Of a stretch of DNA of 42,927 nt, positions 1-9,982 are shown one piece after another (positions within the stretch are counted from its first letter, which is position 1; every line of letters starts with the position of its first letter). Origin of the DNA: an uncultured Clostridium sp. (GTDB lineage: Bacteria > Bacillota > Clostridia > TANB77 > CAG-508); assembly GCA_900553225.1 (NCBI GenBank), contig USCV01000009.1:1-42927 (forward strand), in the 5' to 3' direction. A program made the position numbers and the translations under genes. Below the pieces are notes generated by a model that saw only the letters and a list, made by a program, of their open reading frames with translations, made no database searches and was not told the origin of the DNA.

Positions 1-114
1 AACATGAAAATTTTAACCATATATTTAAAAAAAGTACTTGCTACATTTCATAAATTAATATAATATAATATCGTAATTATAAAATTTGCGCAAAATATTT
101 TTTAGAAAGGAGAT

Positions 115-285
115 TATTAAAAATAAGAAGCGCCTGGACAAATGAGAAATTTTACATTTGTTGACGAGGATAGAGTTTATCGAAAAATTCGGCGGATGCT
201 CTATGGCAAGGTTACTGTCATTAGATATTTTTAAAAACTAGTAGCGATATTAGAACAAAGAGGATATTAGTAACATTATTAATTT
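115..285 (+). ncRNA. glmS ribozyme (GlcN6P-activated self-cleaving leader)
   Basis: The leader of glmS carries the conserved ribozyme core. AAGCGCC is at 128-134, with the expected cleavage between A129 and G130. GTTGACGAGG follows near 160-169, then GTTTATCGAAAAATTCGGCGGATG near 175-200 (core elements of the family). In this family, glucosamine-6-phosphate activates cleavage of the mRNA and lowers GlmS synthesis. The 3' boundary (P3/P4 region) is approximate. TATAAT-like -10 sequences at 59-69 may belong to its promoter, but no clear -35 is seen. Confidence 0.93.
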
Positions 286-331
286 TCTTTTGCGTACCTT
301 TTATAATATAAAAATTTTAGGAGGTATTTTT

Positions 332-2174
332 ATGTGTGGAATTGTTGGATACATTGGAGAAAAGAAAGCATATCCAATTTTAATTAATGGGCTATTATGC
401 CTAGAATATAGAGGTTATGACTCAGCCCGGAATTGCATGTCTTGAAAATGATAAAATTTGTATTATGAAGGATAAAGGAAGAGTTAAAAATATTGAAAAT
501 CTTGATAAAGAACACAATTTAGTTGGTACTATTGGAATTGCACATACAAGGTGGGCAACCCATGGTAAACCTTCAAAAGAAAACTCTCATCCTCATATGG
601 ATAATAGTAAAAAATTTGCTGTTGTTCATAATGGAATTATAGAAAACTATAATGATTTACGTGAATTTTTAACAATTAACGGTTATGAATTTTTATCACA
701 GACGGATACAGAAGTAATTCCTAATTTAATACACTACTATTATATAAACGATTTAAAAAATGATGATGAAAGATTTTTACGTGCTGTAAAATCTGCAGTA
801 GACGATTTAAAAGGAAGCTATGCAATTGAAGTTATTTCATCACTTTATCCTGACCGTGTAATTGTAGTTAGAAAAGATAGTCCGTTAGTAATTGGAAAAG
901 GGAAATCTGAAAATCATATTGCTTCAGATATACCTGCATTACTTGCATATACAAAAGAATTTTATTTGTTAGATGATAATGAATATGCAGTTATATATAA
1001 AGATAATATTAAATTTTACGACCATACTTTAACAGAGCATAATAAGCCTATTAAAAATATTGAATGGGATGCCAATGCCGCTGAAAAAGGTGGATTTGAA
1101 GATTATATGTTAAAAGAAATTTTTGAACAACCAAATTCTATTAGAGAAACAATAGGCTCAAGATTAAAATTAGGAGAAAAATGTTCATTTGACGATATTA
1201 GTTTTTCAAAAGAATATCTATCTAGTGTTAATAAAATTTACATTGTAGCCTGTGGTACAGCTATGCACGCAGGACTTACTGGAAAAAATTTAATAGAAAA
1301 ACTTTGCAATATTCCTGTAACAGTTGACATTGCATCAGAATTTAGATATAGAGATCCTATTATTGATGATAAAACTTTATGTATTTACATTAGTCAATCT
1401 GGTGAAACAGCAGATACAATAGCAGCTCTAAAACTTGCTAAATCTAAAGGTGCAAAAACTTTAGCAGTTTCTAATGTAATTGGAAGTTCTATAACAAGAG
1501 AAGCAGACTATACAATTTATACACATGCAGGTCCAGAAATTGCTGTTGCATCTACAAAGGCATATACTTCTCAAGTTGTTTTGCTTGCAATTTTAGCAAT
1601 TTACTTTGCAGAAGTATTAGGTTCTGCTGATGAAAAATTATTAGAAGATTTAAAAACTGATATTTTAGATTTACCATCTAAAATAGATACTATCTTAGAT
1701 AACAAAGAGGAAATTGTAAACTTTGCAAAAAAAGTATATACAGAGAAAGATATGTTTTTCTTAGGTAGAGGAACAGATTATAATGTAGCTTTAGAAGGTT
1801 CTTTGAAATTAAAAGAAATTTCATATATACATTCAGAAGCTTATGCAGCAGGTGAATTAAAACATGGTCCTATTGCATTAATTGAAAATGGAATTACTGT
1901 AATTAGTGTTATTACAGATGAAAGTTTAGTTGAAAAATCTATAAGTAATATTCAAGAAGTAATTACTCGTGGTGCAAAAACACTAGTTGTTACAAATCAA
2001 ACTCTTCCAAATGCAAATTTTGACTTTGTAATTAACATACCTGCTACAAATAAACTAATTTCTCCAATATTATCAGTTATCCCTTTACAATTACTTGCTT
2101 ACTATATTTCCAAAAATAAAGGATTAGATGTTGATAAGCCTAGAAATTTAGCAAAATCTGTTACCGTAGAGTAG
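332..2174 (+). CDS. glmS: Glutamine-fructose-6-phosphate aminotransferase, with a +1 frame break at CGG 428-430
   Basis: Makes glucosamine-6-phosphate from fructose-6-phosphate and glutamine for cell-wall precursors. The start is the ATG at 332 after AGGAGG; the protein begins MCGIVGYIG, with Cys2 as the N-terminal nucleophile of the glutaminase domain. Two SIS sugar-isomerase domains follow, and the C-terminus ends KPRNLAKSVTVE. The zero frame reads ...YDSA then CGG (428-430) and stops at TGA 443-445. Skipping C428 gives the conserved DSAGIA and an open frame to 2174, 613 residues in all, the usual family length. The gene is alone between its ribozyme and a terminator. An essential gene broken in this way is either decoded by +1 frameshifting or carries a sequence error; five other genes here have the same break. 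Confidence 0.95.
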
Positions 2175-2176
2175 CA

Positions 2177-2220
2177 TAAAAATCCCATTAGTGAAAATAT
2201 TTCACTAATGGGATTTTTAT
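2177..2220 (+). terminator. Rho-independent terminator after glmS
   Basis: Arms AAAATCCCATTAGTGAAA and TTTCACTAATGGGATTTT form a near-perfect stem with a short AT loop, ending in a T-run. It starts 3 nt after the glmS stop and abuts the end of the converging minus-strand gene, so it may act both ways. Confidence 0.92.
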
Positions 2221-2501
2221 TAAAAGAAACTTATACAAATATCTTGCTCAAATTCCTTTCTATCTTCTTCTGATGGGAACCAGTATTTAGTAGATATGGT
2301 AACAAAATCTTCTTTTCCTTCATAATCGTATTCTTCTTCCAAATCTGCTCCATAATATGACCGTGCCATCTCTGCAATATCTGCCATGGCTTGAATCATA
2401 TTTAACAATAAACTTTGGTATATCAAATCTTTTTTTACTTTAAAGACCACTTGTAATTCATTGTCATCAAGCTCATTGAATTCAATTATGAATGATCTCA
2501 T
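2220..2501 (-). CDS. Small acidic protein of unknown function (93 aa)
   Basis: Family not recognised. The 93 residues have an amphipathic first half and a Glu/Asp/Tyr-rich second half that ends in DICISFF. There is no signal peptide or membrane segment. The ribosome site is weak. It converges on glmS and shares its terminator region. It contains an in-frame CGG codon (2363-2361, after ATG GCA). Here, unlike in glmS, the zero frame downstream looks protein-like and the +1 frame does not, so CGG seems to be read as sense, if this gene is real. Confidence 0.55.
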   Translation of the reverse strand: MRSFIIEFNELDDNELQVVFKVKKDLIYQSLLLNMIQAMADIAEMARSYYGADLEEEYDYEGKEDFVTISTKYWFPSEEDRKEFEQDICISFF

Positions 2502-2712
2502 ACTTACACCATTTGGATACCCTTTCTAGCTCTTATAAATTTACTTATTACTTGTTAAGAGCATAAAAAACAAATAATAACTTTATGACCATCTGCCATA
2601 TTAATTTCTATTATGCCATATTTTATCTTGTTTTTCAAGTATTTTATGAAATAAGATAACATAAGGATTTTTATGTTTTTTATATTTACCTACAATATCT
2701 TTGTTTTAACAA

Positions 2713-2974
2713 CTACATCATAAGTTTTAATATGATTAGTAAAAAAGCTCCGTGGCAACCCTAAAATTCCAATAAAGATTGACGTTCCTATATTTAGCCC
2801 AATATGAAAACTAAAATTGGCTCCAAATAAGTTTATTAAATAAATTAACAATCCACCTAGTCCTGAATTTATTACTAATTTTAGAACTTTTTTCAGTGGC
2901 AAAACAAATACTTTTCCAATTAAAAACAAAAAAATAATACAAGCCAAAAATGCTATAATAGAATTTGCTTCCAA
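2713..2974 (-). CDS. bofA: BofA-family pro-sigma-K processing inhibitor, with a +1 frame break at CGG
   Basis: In sporulating Firmicutes BofA holds the SpoIVFB protease inactive in the forespore membrane, so that pro-sigma-K is cut at the right time. Two membrane segments (about residues 5-25 and 33-50) and the family C-terminal motif FHIGLNIGTSIFIGILGLP are visible. The start is TTG at 2974 behind GGGTGAT. In the zero frame CGG (2752-2750) leads to an unrelated tail. Skipping the C gives GLPGAFLLIILKLMM and a stop at 2713-2715, 86 residues, the normal BofA length and the normal BofA ending. It lies downstream of yaaL, the usual pairing. Confidence 0.85.
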
Positions 2975-3025
2975 ATTTAATCACCCTACCTTTAACTTAT
3001 TTGTATGATTAAATTTGGACAAATA

Positions 3026-3301
3026 TTACACTACTTTATTTTTTCTAATATCTATTTCATTTATTCTTTCTAAAGATATTCCACTTGCTTTTGCTTTCTT
3101 TATTAAATAATCTAATTTTGCTTGATTAGCTTTAATATTATATAAATAATAATCAATTAATTCATCATGTGCAAATTCATAATTAGTAATATCATCTTGT
3201 AATTTTCTTTTAGTTTTAATAATACTAATAATTAATTCTAACTTTCTTTCATTATCATTTTTTTCTTTAATCTTGGTTTCTTTTATATATTCTTCATGCA
3301 T
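3026..3301 (-). CDS. YaaL-type DUF2508 protein
   Basis: A 91-residue soluble helical protein. The core ELIDYYLYNIKANQAKLDYL followed by IKKAKASGI matches the DUF2508/YaaL family, which sits next to bofA in many Firmicutes. That neighbour is present here, 51 nt downstream. The molecular role of the family is not known to me. The ATG at 3301 follows an AAGGAGAG site. The pair probably forms one transcript. Confidence 0.8.
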   Translation of the reverse strand: MHEEYIKETKIKEKNDNERKLELIISIIKTKRKLQDDITNYEFAHDELIDYYLYNIKANQAKLDYLIKKAKASGISLERINEIDIRKNKVV

Positions 3302-3360
3302 ATATTACTCTCCTTACATACAATTTTTTATTATTATACGTATTAATATGCGCAAATATT

Positions 3361-4215
3361 CTATTTTATCCAAATAACAGAAAAAATTATAATTCCAATT
3401 GATTGTATTATAAATAAATTTAACACATTTGAAGTTAGTAGATTGTTAGTAGCCTCAACAATTCCTAATTCCACATTATCATCTGATTTATAGTGCCTTT
3501 GTGATTCAAAGAATGTTATTAATTCTGGAATGCTTGTAGTAAAACCTAAAACTAATCCCAATATAAGCTCTGGTACATTAAATTTAGTACATAAATTTGA
3601 TAAAACAATACTCAGTCTATCTCCTACAAAATACAGAGCAATTGCAGTAATTAATAATAAAAAAATATATAAAACAACTTTATTAGTTTTTCCCTTAACC
3701 TTAGCAGCTTCTGCTTCTATAATTTTAGATATATCTTTATCTTCTTTTTTTAGATATAATTTATGAACATTAGAATTTATATAATAAAAAAATAAAAATA
3801 GCAATAAAAAAAGGGGAACAATACTAATATTAAATTCAATTTTAAAATATAGAATTAATATTGGAATTAAAATAGTAATTATAACTAAAACAAAGTCTAC
3901 TTTTAATGCTTTATTTTGTAACTTGCTCTGGTTTTTATTTAAATAAACTGATAATATATATTGCACAAAATTAATAATATTAGAACTTATAATATTATAT
4001 GCACTTGTAGCAATCAATCCTGAAAATGCTGAAAATGACACCGTTAATAGTTCCGGAACTGATGTTGCTATTCCCGAAATATTGCCTACTGCTTTTGGTG
4101 ATAATTGTAATGCCTCTGCTAGTTTTCTTAAAAGTTTTACTAATATATATTTTGATATAATAACAATTAATAATGAATAAAATATAAATTTTATAATTTC
4201 CAAAAGTATTTCCAT
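3361..4215 (-). CDS. CaCA-family sodium/calcium exchanger-like membrane protein
   Basis: An integral membrane antiporter of about 284 residues with roughly ten hydrophobic segments. Both alpha repeats are visible: GIATSVPELLTVSFSAFSG with SSNIINF early, and GFTTSIPELITFFES with EATNNLLTSNVLN late. These are the cation-binding repeats of the CaCA superfamily. A central hydrophilic stretch (DKDISKIIEAEAAKVKGKT) resembles the cytosolic loop. The ATG at 4215 is preferred over one five codons upstream because it has GGAGG eight bases before it. The transported ion cannot be told from sequence. Confidence 0.8.
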   Translation of the reverse strand: MEILLEIIKFIFYSLLIVIISKYILVKLLRKLAEALQLSPKAVGNISGIATSVPELLTVSFSAFSGLIATSAYNIISSNIINFVQYILSVYLNKNQSKLQNKALKVDFVLVIITILIPILILYFKIEFNISIVPLFLLLFLFFYYINSNVHKLYLKKEDKDISKIIEAEAAKVKGKTNKVVLYIFLLLITAIALYFVGDRLSIVLSNLCTKFNVPELILGLVLGFTTSIPELITFFESQRHYKSDDNVELGIVEATNNLLTSNVLNLFIIQSIGIIIFSVIWIK

Positions 4216-4250
4216 TAAAATTTCCTCCATACTTTTTTATTCTATTGTTT

Positions 4251-4280
4251 ACATTTTTCATTATTTTATTAAATTAAAAC
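4251..4280. repeat. Degenerate terminal CRISPR repeat
   Basis: The last ten bases (AAATTAAAAC) are identical to the array repeat and the rest has drifted. It is separated from the first perfect repeat by 37 bp (4281-4317), a normal spacer length. It lies at the leader-distal end, where decayed repeats are common. Confidence 0.6.
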
Positions 4281-4317
4281 TAATACTAACTAAAAAATTG
4301 AAACTTGTATCATTATC

Positions 4318-5810
4318 ATTTACATTCTACTATATTTAAATTAAAACTTTTTATTCTAACAAGACACAAAGAAATAACTCAACATTTACATTCTACTATA
4401 TTTAAATTAAAACCACGACTTTCGTCTCAGGGTCTATTGCTTTTGCAGAATTTACATTCTACTATATTTAAATTAAAACATTGTATTCTCCGATATAATA
4501 AAAGTATCGAGATACATTTACATTCTACTATATTTAAATTAAAACAAAATGCTGTTGCTATATTAGCTCCTTGAATATATGCATTTACATTCTACTATAT
4601 TTAAATTAAAACTGTAACCTAAGTTGCTTTTAATGTCATCACTTGTTTATTTACATTCTACTATATTTAAATTAAAACTGCTCAAGAATTATCACTTGAA
4701 AATTTATTACAGCAATTTACATTCTACTATATTTAAATTAAAACTTATATCTTTCATTACTCATAATTAGTTTACCGATATTTACATTCTACTATATTTA
4801 AATTAAAACTTGACATTTGATTAATAAACCATTCTGCTACAATTTCATTTACATTCTACTATATTTAAATTAAAACTGTAACATAAATTGCTAAAGCTAC
4901 ACAACATACAATATTTACATTCTACTATATTTAAATTAAAACGGAAGGTTAAAACTTTTTGCGATTTGTTCAACACCAAAATTTACATTCTACTATATTT
5001 AAATTAAAACTGGAGTTCAGCTTGAAAAATAAAAATAGAATTGTGCAATTTACATTCTACTATATTTAAATTAAAACTACCTACACTTTCTAATAAATAA
5101 TTGAATTTGTCTATTTACATTCTACTATATTTAAATTAAAACCCCTTTCTTCTTTTGTCAAAATCCAGCCTTTTTCCCTATTTACATTCTACTATATTTA
5201 AATTAAAACTTGGAAATATAATTTTGTTTATTACTTTATTAATAAATTTACATTCTACTATATTTAAATTAAAACGTGACATTAAAATTTTTATTCTTGG
5301 AAACGCTGTTCAATTTACATTCTACTATATTTAAATTAAAACACTTATTAAACTATGCAATCCCCAGTCGTTTATATAATTTACATTCTACTATATTTAA
5401 ATTAAAACAATTTAACAAAAATAGTAATATTAATAATAACTACATTTACATTCTACTATATTTAAATTAAAACTCCAACGTGTTCTTGGTCGTCTGACTC
5501 TTTCACGAATATTTACATTCTACTATATTTAAATTAAAACTGTTGTGGTAAATAATAATCTACTGGTCTAAAACCGTCATTTACATTCTACTATATTTAA
5601 ATTAAAACTGTACATCTAATCCTGCACTTGCTGAAGCTTCTGTATTTACATTCTACTATATTTAAATTAAAACTGATTTTTCTTTTTCTGTTTTTGTTTT
5701 CCAAAATCTATTTACATTCTACTATATTTAAATTAAAACTTAAATGTTTTCTTTTGTCCTTTCCATCCTATTCTTGCTTCATTTACATTCTACTATATTT
5801 AAATTAAAAC
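4318..5810 (-). CRISPR. Type I-B CRISPR array, 23 identical repeats and 22 spacers
   Basis: Repeats of 30 bp start ATTTACATTC and end AAATTAAAAC on the plus strand. They begin at 4318, 4384, 4450, 4516, 4583, 4649, 4715, 4780, 4847, 4913, 4981, 5048, 5113, 5180, 5246, 5313, 5379, 5444, 5511, 5579, 5644, 5710 and 5781. Spacers are 35-38 bp, except the last (5740-5780, 41 bp). Transcription is probably on the minus strand: cas genes lie on that strand on the 5810 side, the minus-strand repeat starts GTTTTAATTT and would leave the 8-nt crRNA handle ATGTAAAT, and the degenerate repeat is at the other end. All repeats read as identical, which suggests recent activity. Confidence 0.98.
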
Positions 5811-5990
5811 AGGTCGACAAATTCACCTACAGCTTCACAATATTTATAGCATAAATCTGTCGCTCTGTCTACAAATATTATTTATCACATAACAATACAT
5901 TTTATAAGTTTAAACATTTAGCTATTTTATGGCCTTTTTTCAATCTGTCATACCAATATGCTTTTTGCACTATTATATATCGACAGATAT
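5811..5990 (-). promoter_or_regulatory. Leader region between cas2 and the array
   Basis: There are 180 bp without a gene between the cas2 stop and the first repeat. The outer part (5877-5990) is AT-rich and leader-like. The 66 bp touching the repeat (5811-5876) are less AT-rich and resemble spacer or coding DNA. Promoter elements are not obvious. Confidence 0.5.
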
Positions 5991-6275
5991 TTATAAAAAA
6001 TTTGACGTTTTATCATCCTCTATTTTACCTATAAATTCTTTATCTAACCACCTTTGGTTTCTGCTCTTGAATACTATAACTGAATCGACATCATCTCTTA
6101 TATATAATTTCAGCTCACTCTGTAATTTTAATAATTGTGATTCTAGTAGCTCACCTTCAAAAACTGAATTTTGAATATGAACTAAATACTTTTTACATGT
6201 CTTAAATACCTTTCTAAGTACTCTTTGCCCTTCTTTATCTTCCAAATTAATATCATATACCAATATTGCATACAT
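5991..6275 (-). CDS. cas2: CRISPR-associated endonuclease Cas2
   Basis: A 94-residue ferredoxin-like protein that bridges two Cas1 dimers during spacer integration. The start MYAILVYDINLED holds the first-strand Asp, and the motif FKTCKKYLVHIQNSVFEGEL is typical of the family. The ATG at 6275 follows GGTGG and was chosen over upstream in-frame starts that lie inside cas1. The start codon sits within one or two bases of the cas1 stop, showing translational coupling. It is the last cas gene before the leader and array. Confidence 0.93.
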   Translation of the reverse strand: MYAILVYDINLEDKEGQRVLRKVFKTCKKYLVHIQNSVFEGELLESQLLKLQSELKLYIRDDVDSVIVFKSRNQRWLDKEFIGKIEDDKTSNFL

Positions 6276-6276
6276 A

Positions 6277-7269
6277 TTACCACCACATTTTAAACCCTTC
6301 ATATTTAATTTCACCAGTCAAATGTTTTATTAATTTGTATATTTCTAATCTAATTAAATATTCATAACTAACATCTCTACCTAGTGTCCTGTGTTTTATT
6401 GTTGTTTGTAGTCTCATGTCTATCTGTTTTGTGATTTCTTTTCTTGCCTTTTCCTTTATATATAAAAAGTTTAATCCCTTTTCAAAGTCGCTCTCTGTAA
6501 TTTGCTTTTTGTTTAACATCGAAAATATAAGTCTATCAGCTATAATTGGTTTAAAAATCTCTGCGACATCTAAACAAAGTGAGAATCTTCTTTCTGATGG
6601 TTCATGTAAATAACTTATTGTTGGATTAATTTGTGTTTTATATATTTCACCAAGTACTCTTGTATAAATTATTGTATTTACATATGAAATTAAAGAATTT
6701 ATTGCATTATCTGGTGGATTTTTTACTCTTTTATCAAATTCTATATCTTGATTTATTATTTCTTTCCAAGAATCATAATACACTTTTCTTATGTTTCCTT
6801 CAATTCCCATTAATTCTTCAACATCTCTGCATCTATTTATTACCTTTCTTAAAGATTCAATTTCACTTATGTAATTATCTAGTTTTTTTCCTCTATTATT
6901 ATAATATTTTAAATTTCTACATATGTTATAAGATGCTGCGTCAATAAATGCTTTTGCAATTTCAACTCTTTTTATTTTATTAGTATAATGTTCAACTTGT
7001 TTTACAAGTAATTTACCAGATACTAATTGCTCTTTTGGATAATATGTACCAGTATAAAAACCATAATAATTAAAATAATGCACTCTTATACCATATTGTG
7101 ATAAAAAATTAAGTAAACTTGTATTAAAATCAAATTCTGTCATTACATATATATCGTCTACTCTTTCAACAGGAATCACTTTTTTAGTATTATCTTTATA
7201 AACTATTTCTAATGTATTATCTTTTCTTTGTAATCTACCACTTTTATATAAATAATATGATTGTTTCAT
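6277..7269 (-). CDS. cas1: CRISPR-associated integrase Cas1 (type I-B)
   Basis: A metal-dependent integrase of 330 residues that inserts spacers at the leader end. It starts MKQSYYLYKSGRLQRKDNTL after AGGAGGGGG. Catalytic positions are visible as Glu in LMGIEGNIRKVYYDSW, His in ISYLHEPSERR and the acidic CLDVAEIFKP stretch. It overlaps the start region of cas2 and follows cas4, the usual adaptation module of type I-B loci. Confidence 0.95.
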   Translation of the reverse strand: MKQSYYLYKSGRLQRKDNTLEIVYKDNTKKVIPVERVDDIYVMTEFDFNTSLLNFLSQYGIRVHYFNYYGFYTGTYYPKEQLVSGKLLVKQVEHYTNKIKRVEIAKAFIDAASYNICRNLKYYNNRGKKLDNYISEIESLRKVINRCRDVEELMGIEGNIRKVYYDSWKEIINQDIEFDKRVKNPPDNAINSLISYVNTIIYTRVLGEIYKTQINPTISYLHEPSERRFSLCLDVAEIFKPIIADRLIFSMLNKKQITESDFEKGLNFLYIKEKARKEITKQIDMRLQTTIKHRTLGRDVSYEYLIRLEIYKLIKHLTGEIKYEGFKMWW

Positions 7270-7279
7270 ATTCCCCCTC

Positions 7280-7768
7280 CTACACATAACACAAATCATA
7301 ATAAGCACAATTTTTACACATTTTTTTATTAATAACATGTGGCGGTTTTTCTTGTCTCTTAATATCTTTTATATTTTTTTCAATATTTTCTAGTATTTCT
7401 CTGTCATTATCATCTAAATAAATTTTTTTAGTTTCTCTTATTAACGGATAATCTATTTGGGCTTGAACACTTTTTACTCCTCTTTTCTCTAAATAGTACA
7501 TATAATATTTTATTTGCCATATCCCCGCTTCTTCAATTGATTTTGTTTTCTTTATTTCATGAAGAACTGCACCATTTCTTATAAAATCAACATTTATAGT
7601 ATTATCAATTAATATCCCTTTTTTCTCTCTTGAGTATGTAGTTTCATCTATAATTTTACCTATGGATACCAACTCACTATTTTGTTCCATATTAATTTCG
7701 TTTAAAAAATACCATAATTTTCTTTGACAAATAAAGTAATAGTAAATCATTATTCCACTAATATTCAT
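7280..7768 (-). CDS. cas4: CRISPR-associated exonuclease Cas4
   Basis: A 162-residue RecB-like nuclease that trims prespacers and helps select PAMs. It has CQRKLW near residue 14 and a C-terminal cluster CKNCAYYDLC, giving the four cysteines for an Fe-S cluster. The nuclease acidic residues include Asp in NVDFIRNG followed by HEIKKTKS. It lies between cas3 and cas1 with short gaps. The ATG at 7768 follows GGAGGG. Confidence 0.93.
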   Translation of the reverse strand: MNISGIMIYYYFICQRKLWYFLNEINMEQNSELVSIGKIIDETTYSREKKGILIDNTINVDFIRNGAVLHEIKKTKSIEEAGIWQIKYYMYYLEKRGVKSVQAQIDYPLIRETKKIYLDDNDREILENIEKNIKDIKRQEKPPHVINKKMCKNCAYYDLCYV

Positions 7769-7783
7769 TTATTAACCCTCCAT

Positions 7784-9982
7784 CTAAAAACTTCTTTTAT
7801 CCCAATTATCTTCTTCATCCTCACTTAATAATAGTCCAATTTTATTATCGTACTTCATATCTATAATTTGTATTTGTTCTTTGTTTAAATACGGATTCTT
7901 AAACAAATAGTTATTTAATTTATACGATTGGAATAAGCTAATGCTAGTTGTTAAATTATTAATTTTTCTTTTAATTTCCACTTTAATCTCTTTTCCATTG
8001 CATTTTTCGTATTCCTCAAATAATTTTTCATTTTCTTCATATATAGACTTTGGAATTACAGTTACACTTTCAATGTTTCTTAATAATTTTTGAGCCTCCT
8101 TTTTGTTTATGTCATAGTCAACAATATTGTTTAAAACTTCCATACCACTTTCAAAGTCTTTTAAAAATTCAGTACCTTCTAGCATTTCTTTAGAATATAA
8201 CTTATCTACTAATTCAACTTTTTGTTTTTCTTCTATAACTTTTTCATCAAACTCTTTTAAAAGTTTTATGCTATTTTCATGTATTCTAGGATGATATACC
8301 GACTTTTTACCAACTCCACTTACATTATTTATATATATATGTACGTTTGGTTCTTGTGCTCTATATTCTCTACTTCTGTAGCATCTTCCCATTCTCTGAA
8401 AAAGGCTATCTAATGTAGACATTTCAGTAAATAAATAATCAAAATCGATATCTAAAGATGCTTCTACAATCTGTGTTGTAATCCATATTCCATTTTCGTT
8501 TTTGCTTTTTGAAAATTCCTTTATTTTCTGTTCTTTGTCGCTTCTATCCTTCAATATGAATCTTGAATGTAATAGGTTAACTTTTTTAAAGCTTTCGCTT
8601 AAATTATTATATACTTCGATTGCTTTATCTACTGTGTTTACTATTATTAAAACTTTACCTTTTTCTGCCTTTGCTTTTATACTATCTAAATCTTCTATAA
8701 CTTCTTTGTCTTCTAATTTAATTAAATGTCTTTTAGTATTTTTTATAAATTCATCATATTTAAAATCTATAGCCATTTTTTCTAATTGTTCTTTATAAAT
8801 TCTTGGAAGAGTGGCTGTCATAACCATAAATTTTCCACCAATTGCGTGAATCATTTCTAATCCTTTTAGAATAACTGCTACAATTTCTGGTGAATATCCT
8901 TGTATTTCATCAATTACTACTTTTGAATATGCTAATGTTGCATACATTCTTTCATATCCTTTATATTTGAATACAAACGGAAATATTTGATCTATTGTAC
9001 ATGTTGTTATTTTATAATATAAGTTCGTGCTTTGTTCATATACTAATTTTTCGTCTTCAAATTCATCTTTTGTTCCTAAATAATCTAAAGCTGATGAATG
9101 TAATAAGCCAACATGTTTATATTTTATATCATCATTAATTCTATCAAAAATTGCATTAATACTTATTCTAATTGGTAATGTAAAAAATGTTTTTTGAAAG
9201 TTACTCCAAATTAATGCTCCTTCTGTTTTTCCAATTCCAGTTGATCCTATAACAACAATATTTTCATCTTGATTTTCTTTTGAAAATTTTTGTAAATCAT
9301 TTAATTTAAATCCTTTTGTTACAATTGCTTTTTCTGAATAATCTGATATTTTTTCAAATGTTTGCTCTTCAACTTTCATTAACGCTGAACTACTATAATC
9401 TAATCTATGTAAAAGGCCTTTTAATAAGCAATATTCACAATATAATTTATCACCTTCTTTAATTCTTTTCCTAACATATCGTATATATATTGGGCTTAAA
9501 TCTTCATTTATTTCTATCTTAATGTGATTTTTTATATCTTCTAATTGAGGTTTTATATCAATGTTTATTACATCAGATATAAATTCATTGTTTATTTCTT
9601 TATTTTCTCTTTCATGATGATAATAAATTGCCTGGTACACAAGTATTATTTCTTCTGCTGATAATCCTAACTTTTGTATTGGTACAAACATTGGAGATAA
9701 TTGCTCATGTTTTATACTGTTGTAGTTAAACGGTGTTGGTAGTTCCTCCATTCCAAGTTTATTTAATATTATATTTTGAAATGGTGTATAAACTTTTCCA
9801 ATGTCATGATACATGCAAATAATTTCCAATAAATAAAAAAGCCTATCTTTATCAATATTGTTTGCTTTTAGTACCTCATCTCCATAGCTTTCTTTTAGCA
9901 ACTTTAAATTATCAAGTAATCTATTAGTATGTTCTCTTAAGCTTTCTCTTGTCTCTGACTTTGCAAAATAATTTCTATTCAT
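7784..9982 (-). CDS. cas3: CRISPR-associated helicase/nuclease Cas3 (HD type)
   Basis: A 732-residue effector that unwinds and degrades DNA once Cascade has opened a target. An N-terminal HD nuclease domain shows REHTNRLLDNL and CMYHDIGKVYTPFQ. The superfamily 2 helicase part shows GSTGIGKTEGAL (Walker A), VVIDEIQGYSPE (motif II), VMTATLP (motif III) and DSLFQRMGRCYR (motif VI). The start MNRNYFAKS has AAGGAGGAG upstream, so the longer in-frame extension was dropped. It sits between cas5 and cas4. Confidence 0.95.
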   Translation of the reverse strand: MNRNYFAKSETRESLREHTNRLLDNLKLLKESYGDEVLKANNIDKDRLFYLLEIICMYHDIGKVYTPFQNIILNKLGMEELPTPFNYNSIKHEQLSPMFVPIQKLGLSAEEIILVYQAIYYHHERENKEINNEFISDVINIDIKPQLEDIKNHIKIEINEDLSPIYIRYVRKRIKEGDKLYCEYCLLKGLLHRLDYSSSALMKVEEQTFEKISDYSEKAIVTKGFKLNDLQKFSKENQDENIVVIGSTGIGKTEGALIWSNFQKTFFTLPIRISINAIFDRINDDIKYKHVGLLHSSALDYLGTKDEFEDEKLVYEQSTNLYYKITTCTIDQIFPFVFKYKGYERMYATLAYSKVVIDEIQGYSPEIVAVILKGLEMIHAIGGKFMVMTATLPRIYKEQLEKMAIDFKYDEFIKNTKRHLIKLEDKEVIEDLDSIKAKAEKGKVLIIVNTVDKAIEVYNNLSESFKKVNLLHSRFILKDRSDKEQKIKEFSKSKNENGIWITTQIVEASLDIDFDYLFTEMSTLDSLFQRMGRCYRSREYRAQEPNVHIYINNVSGVGKKSVYHPRIHENSIKLLKEFDEKVIEEKQKVELVDKLYSKEMLEGTEFLKDFESGMEVLNNIVDYDINKKEAQKLLRNIESVTVIPKSIYEENEKLFEEYEKCNGKEIKVEIKRKINNLTTSISLFQSYKLNNYLFKNPYLNKEQIQIIDMKYDNKIGLLLSEDEEDNWDKRSF

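Noticed and set aside
4305..5470. Open frames on the plus strand through the CRISPR array with repeated LHSTIFKLK units.
   Set aside because: They are translations of the repeat itself. Repeat spacing and the lack of ribosome sites show that they are not genes.
6416..6947. Plus-strand frames opposite cas1.
   Set aside because: Low-complexity antisense shadows of an AT-rich gene.
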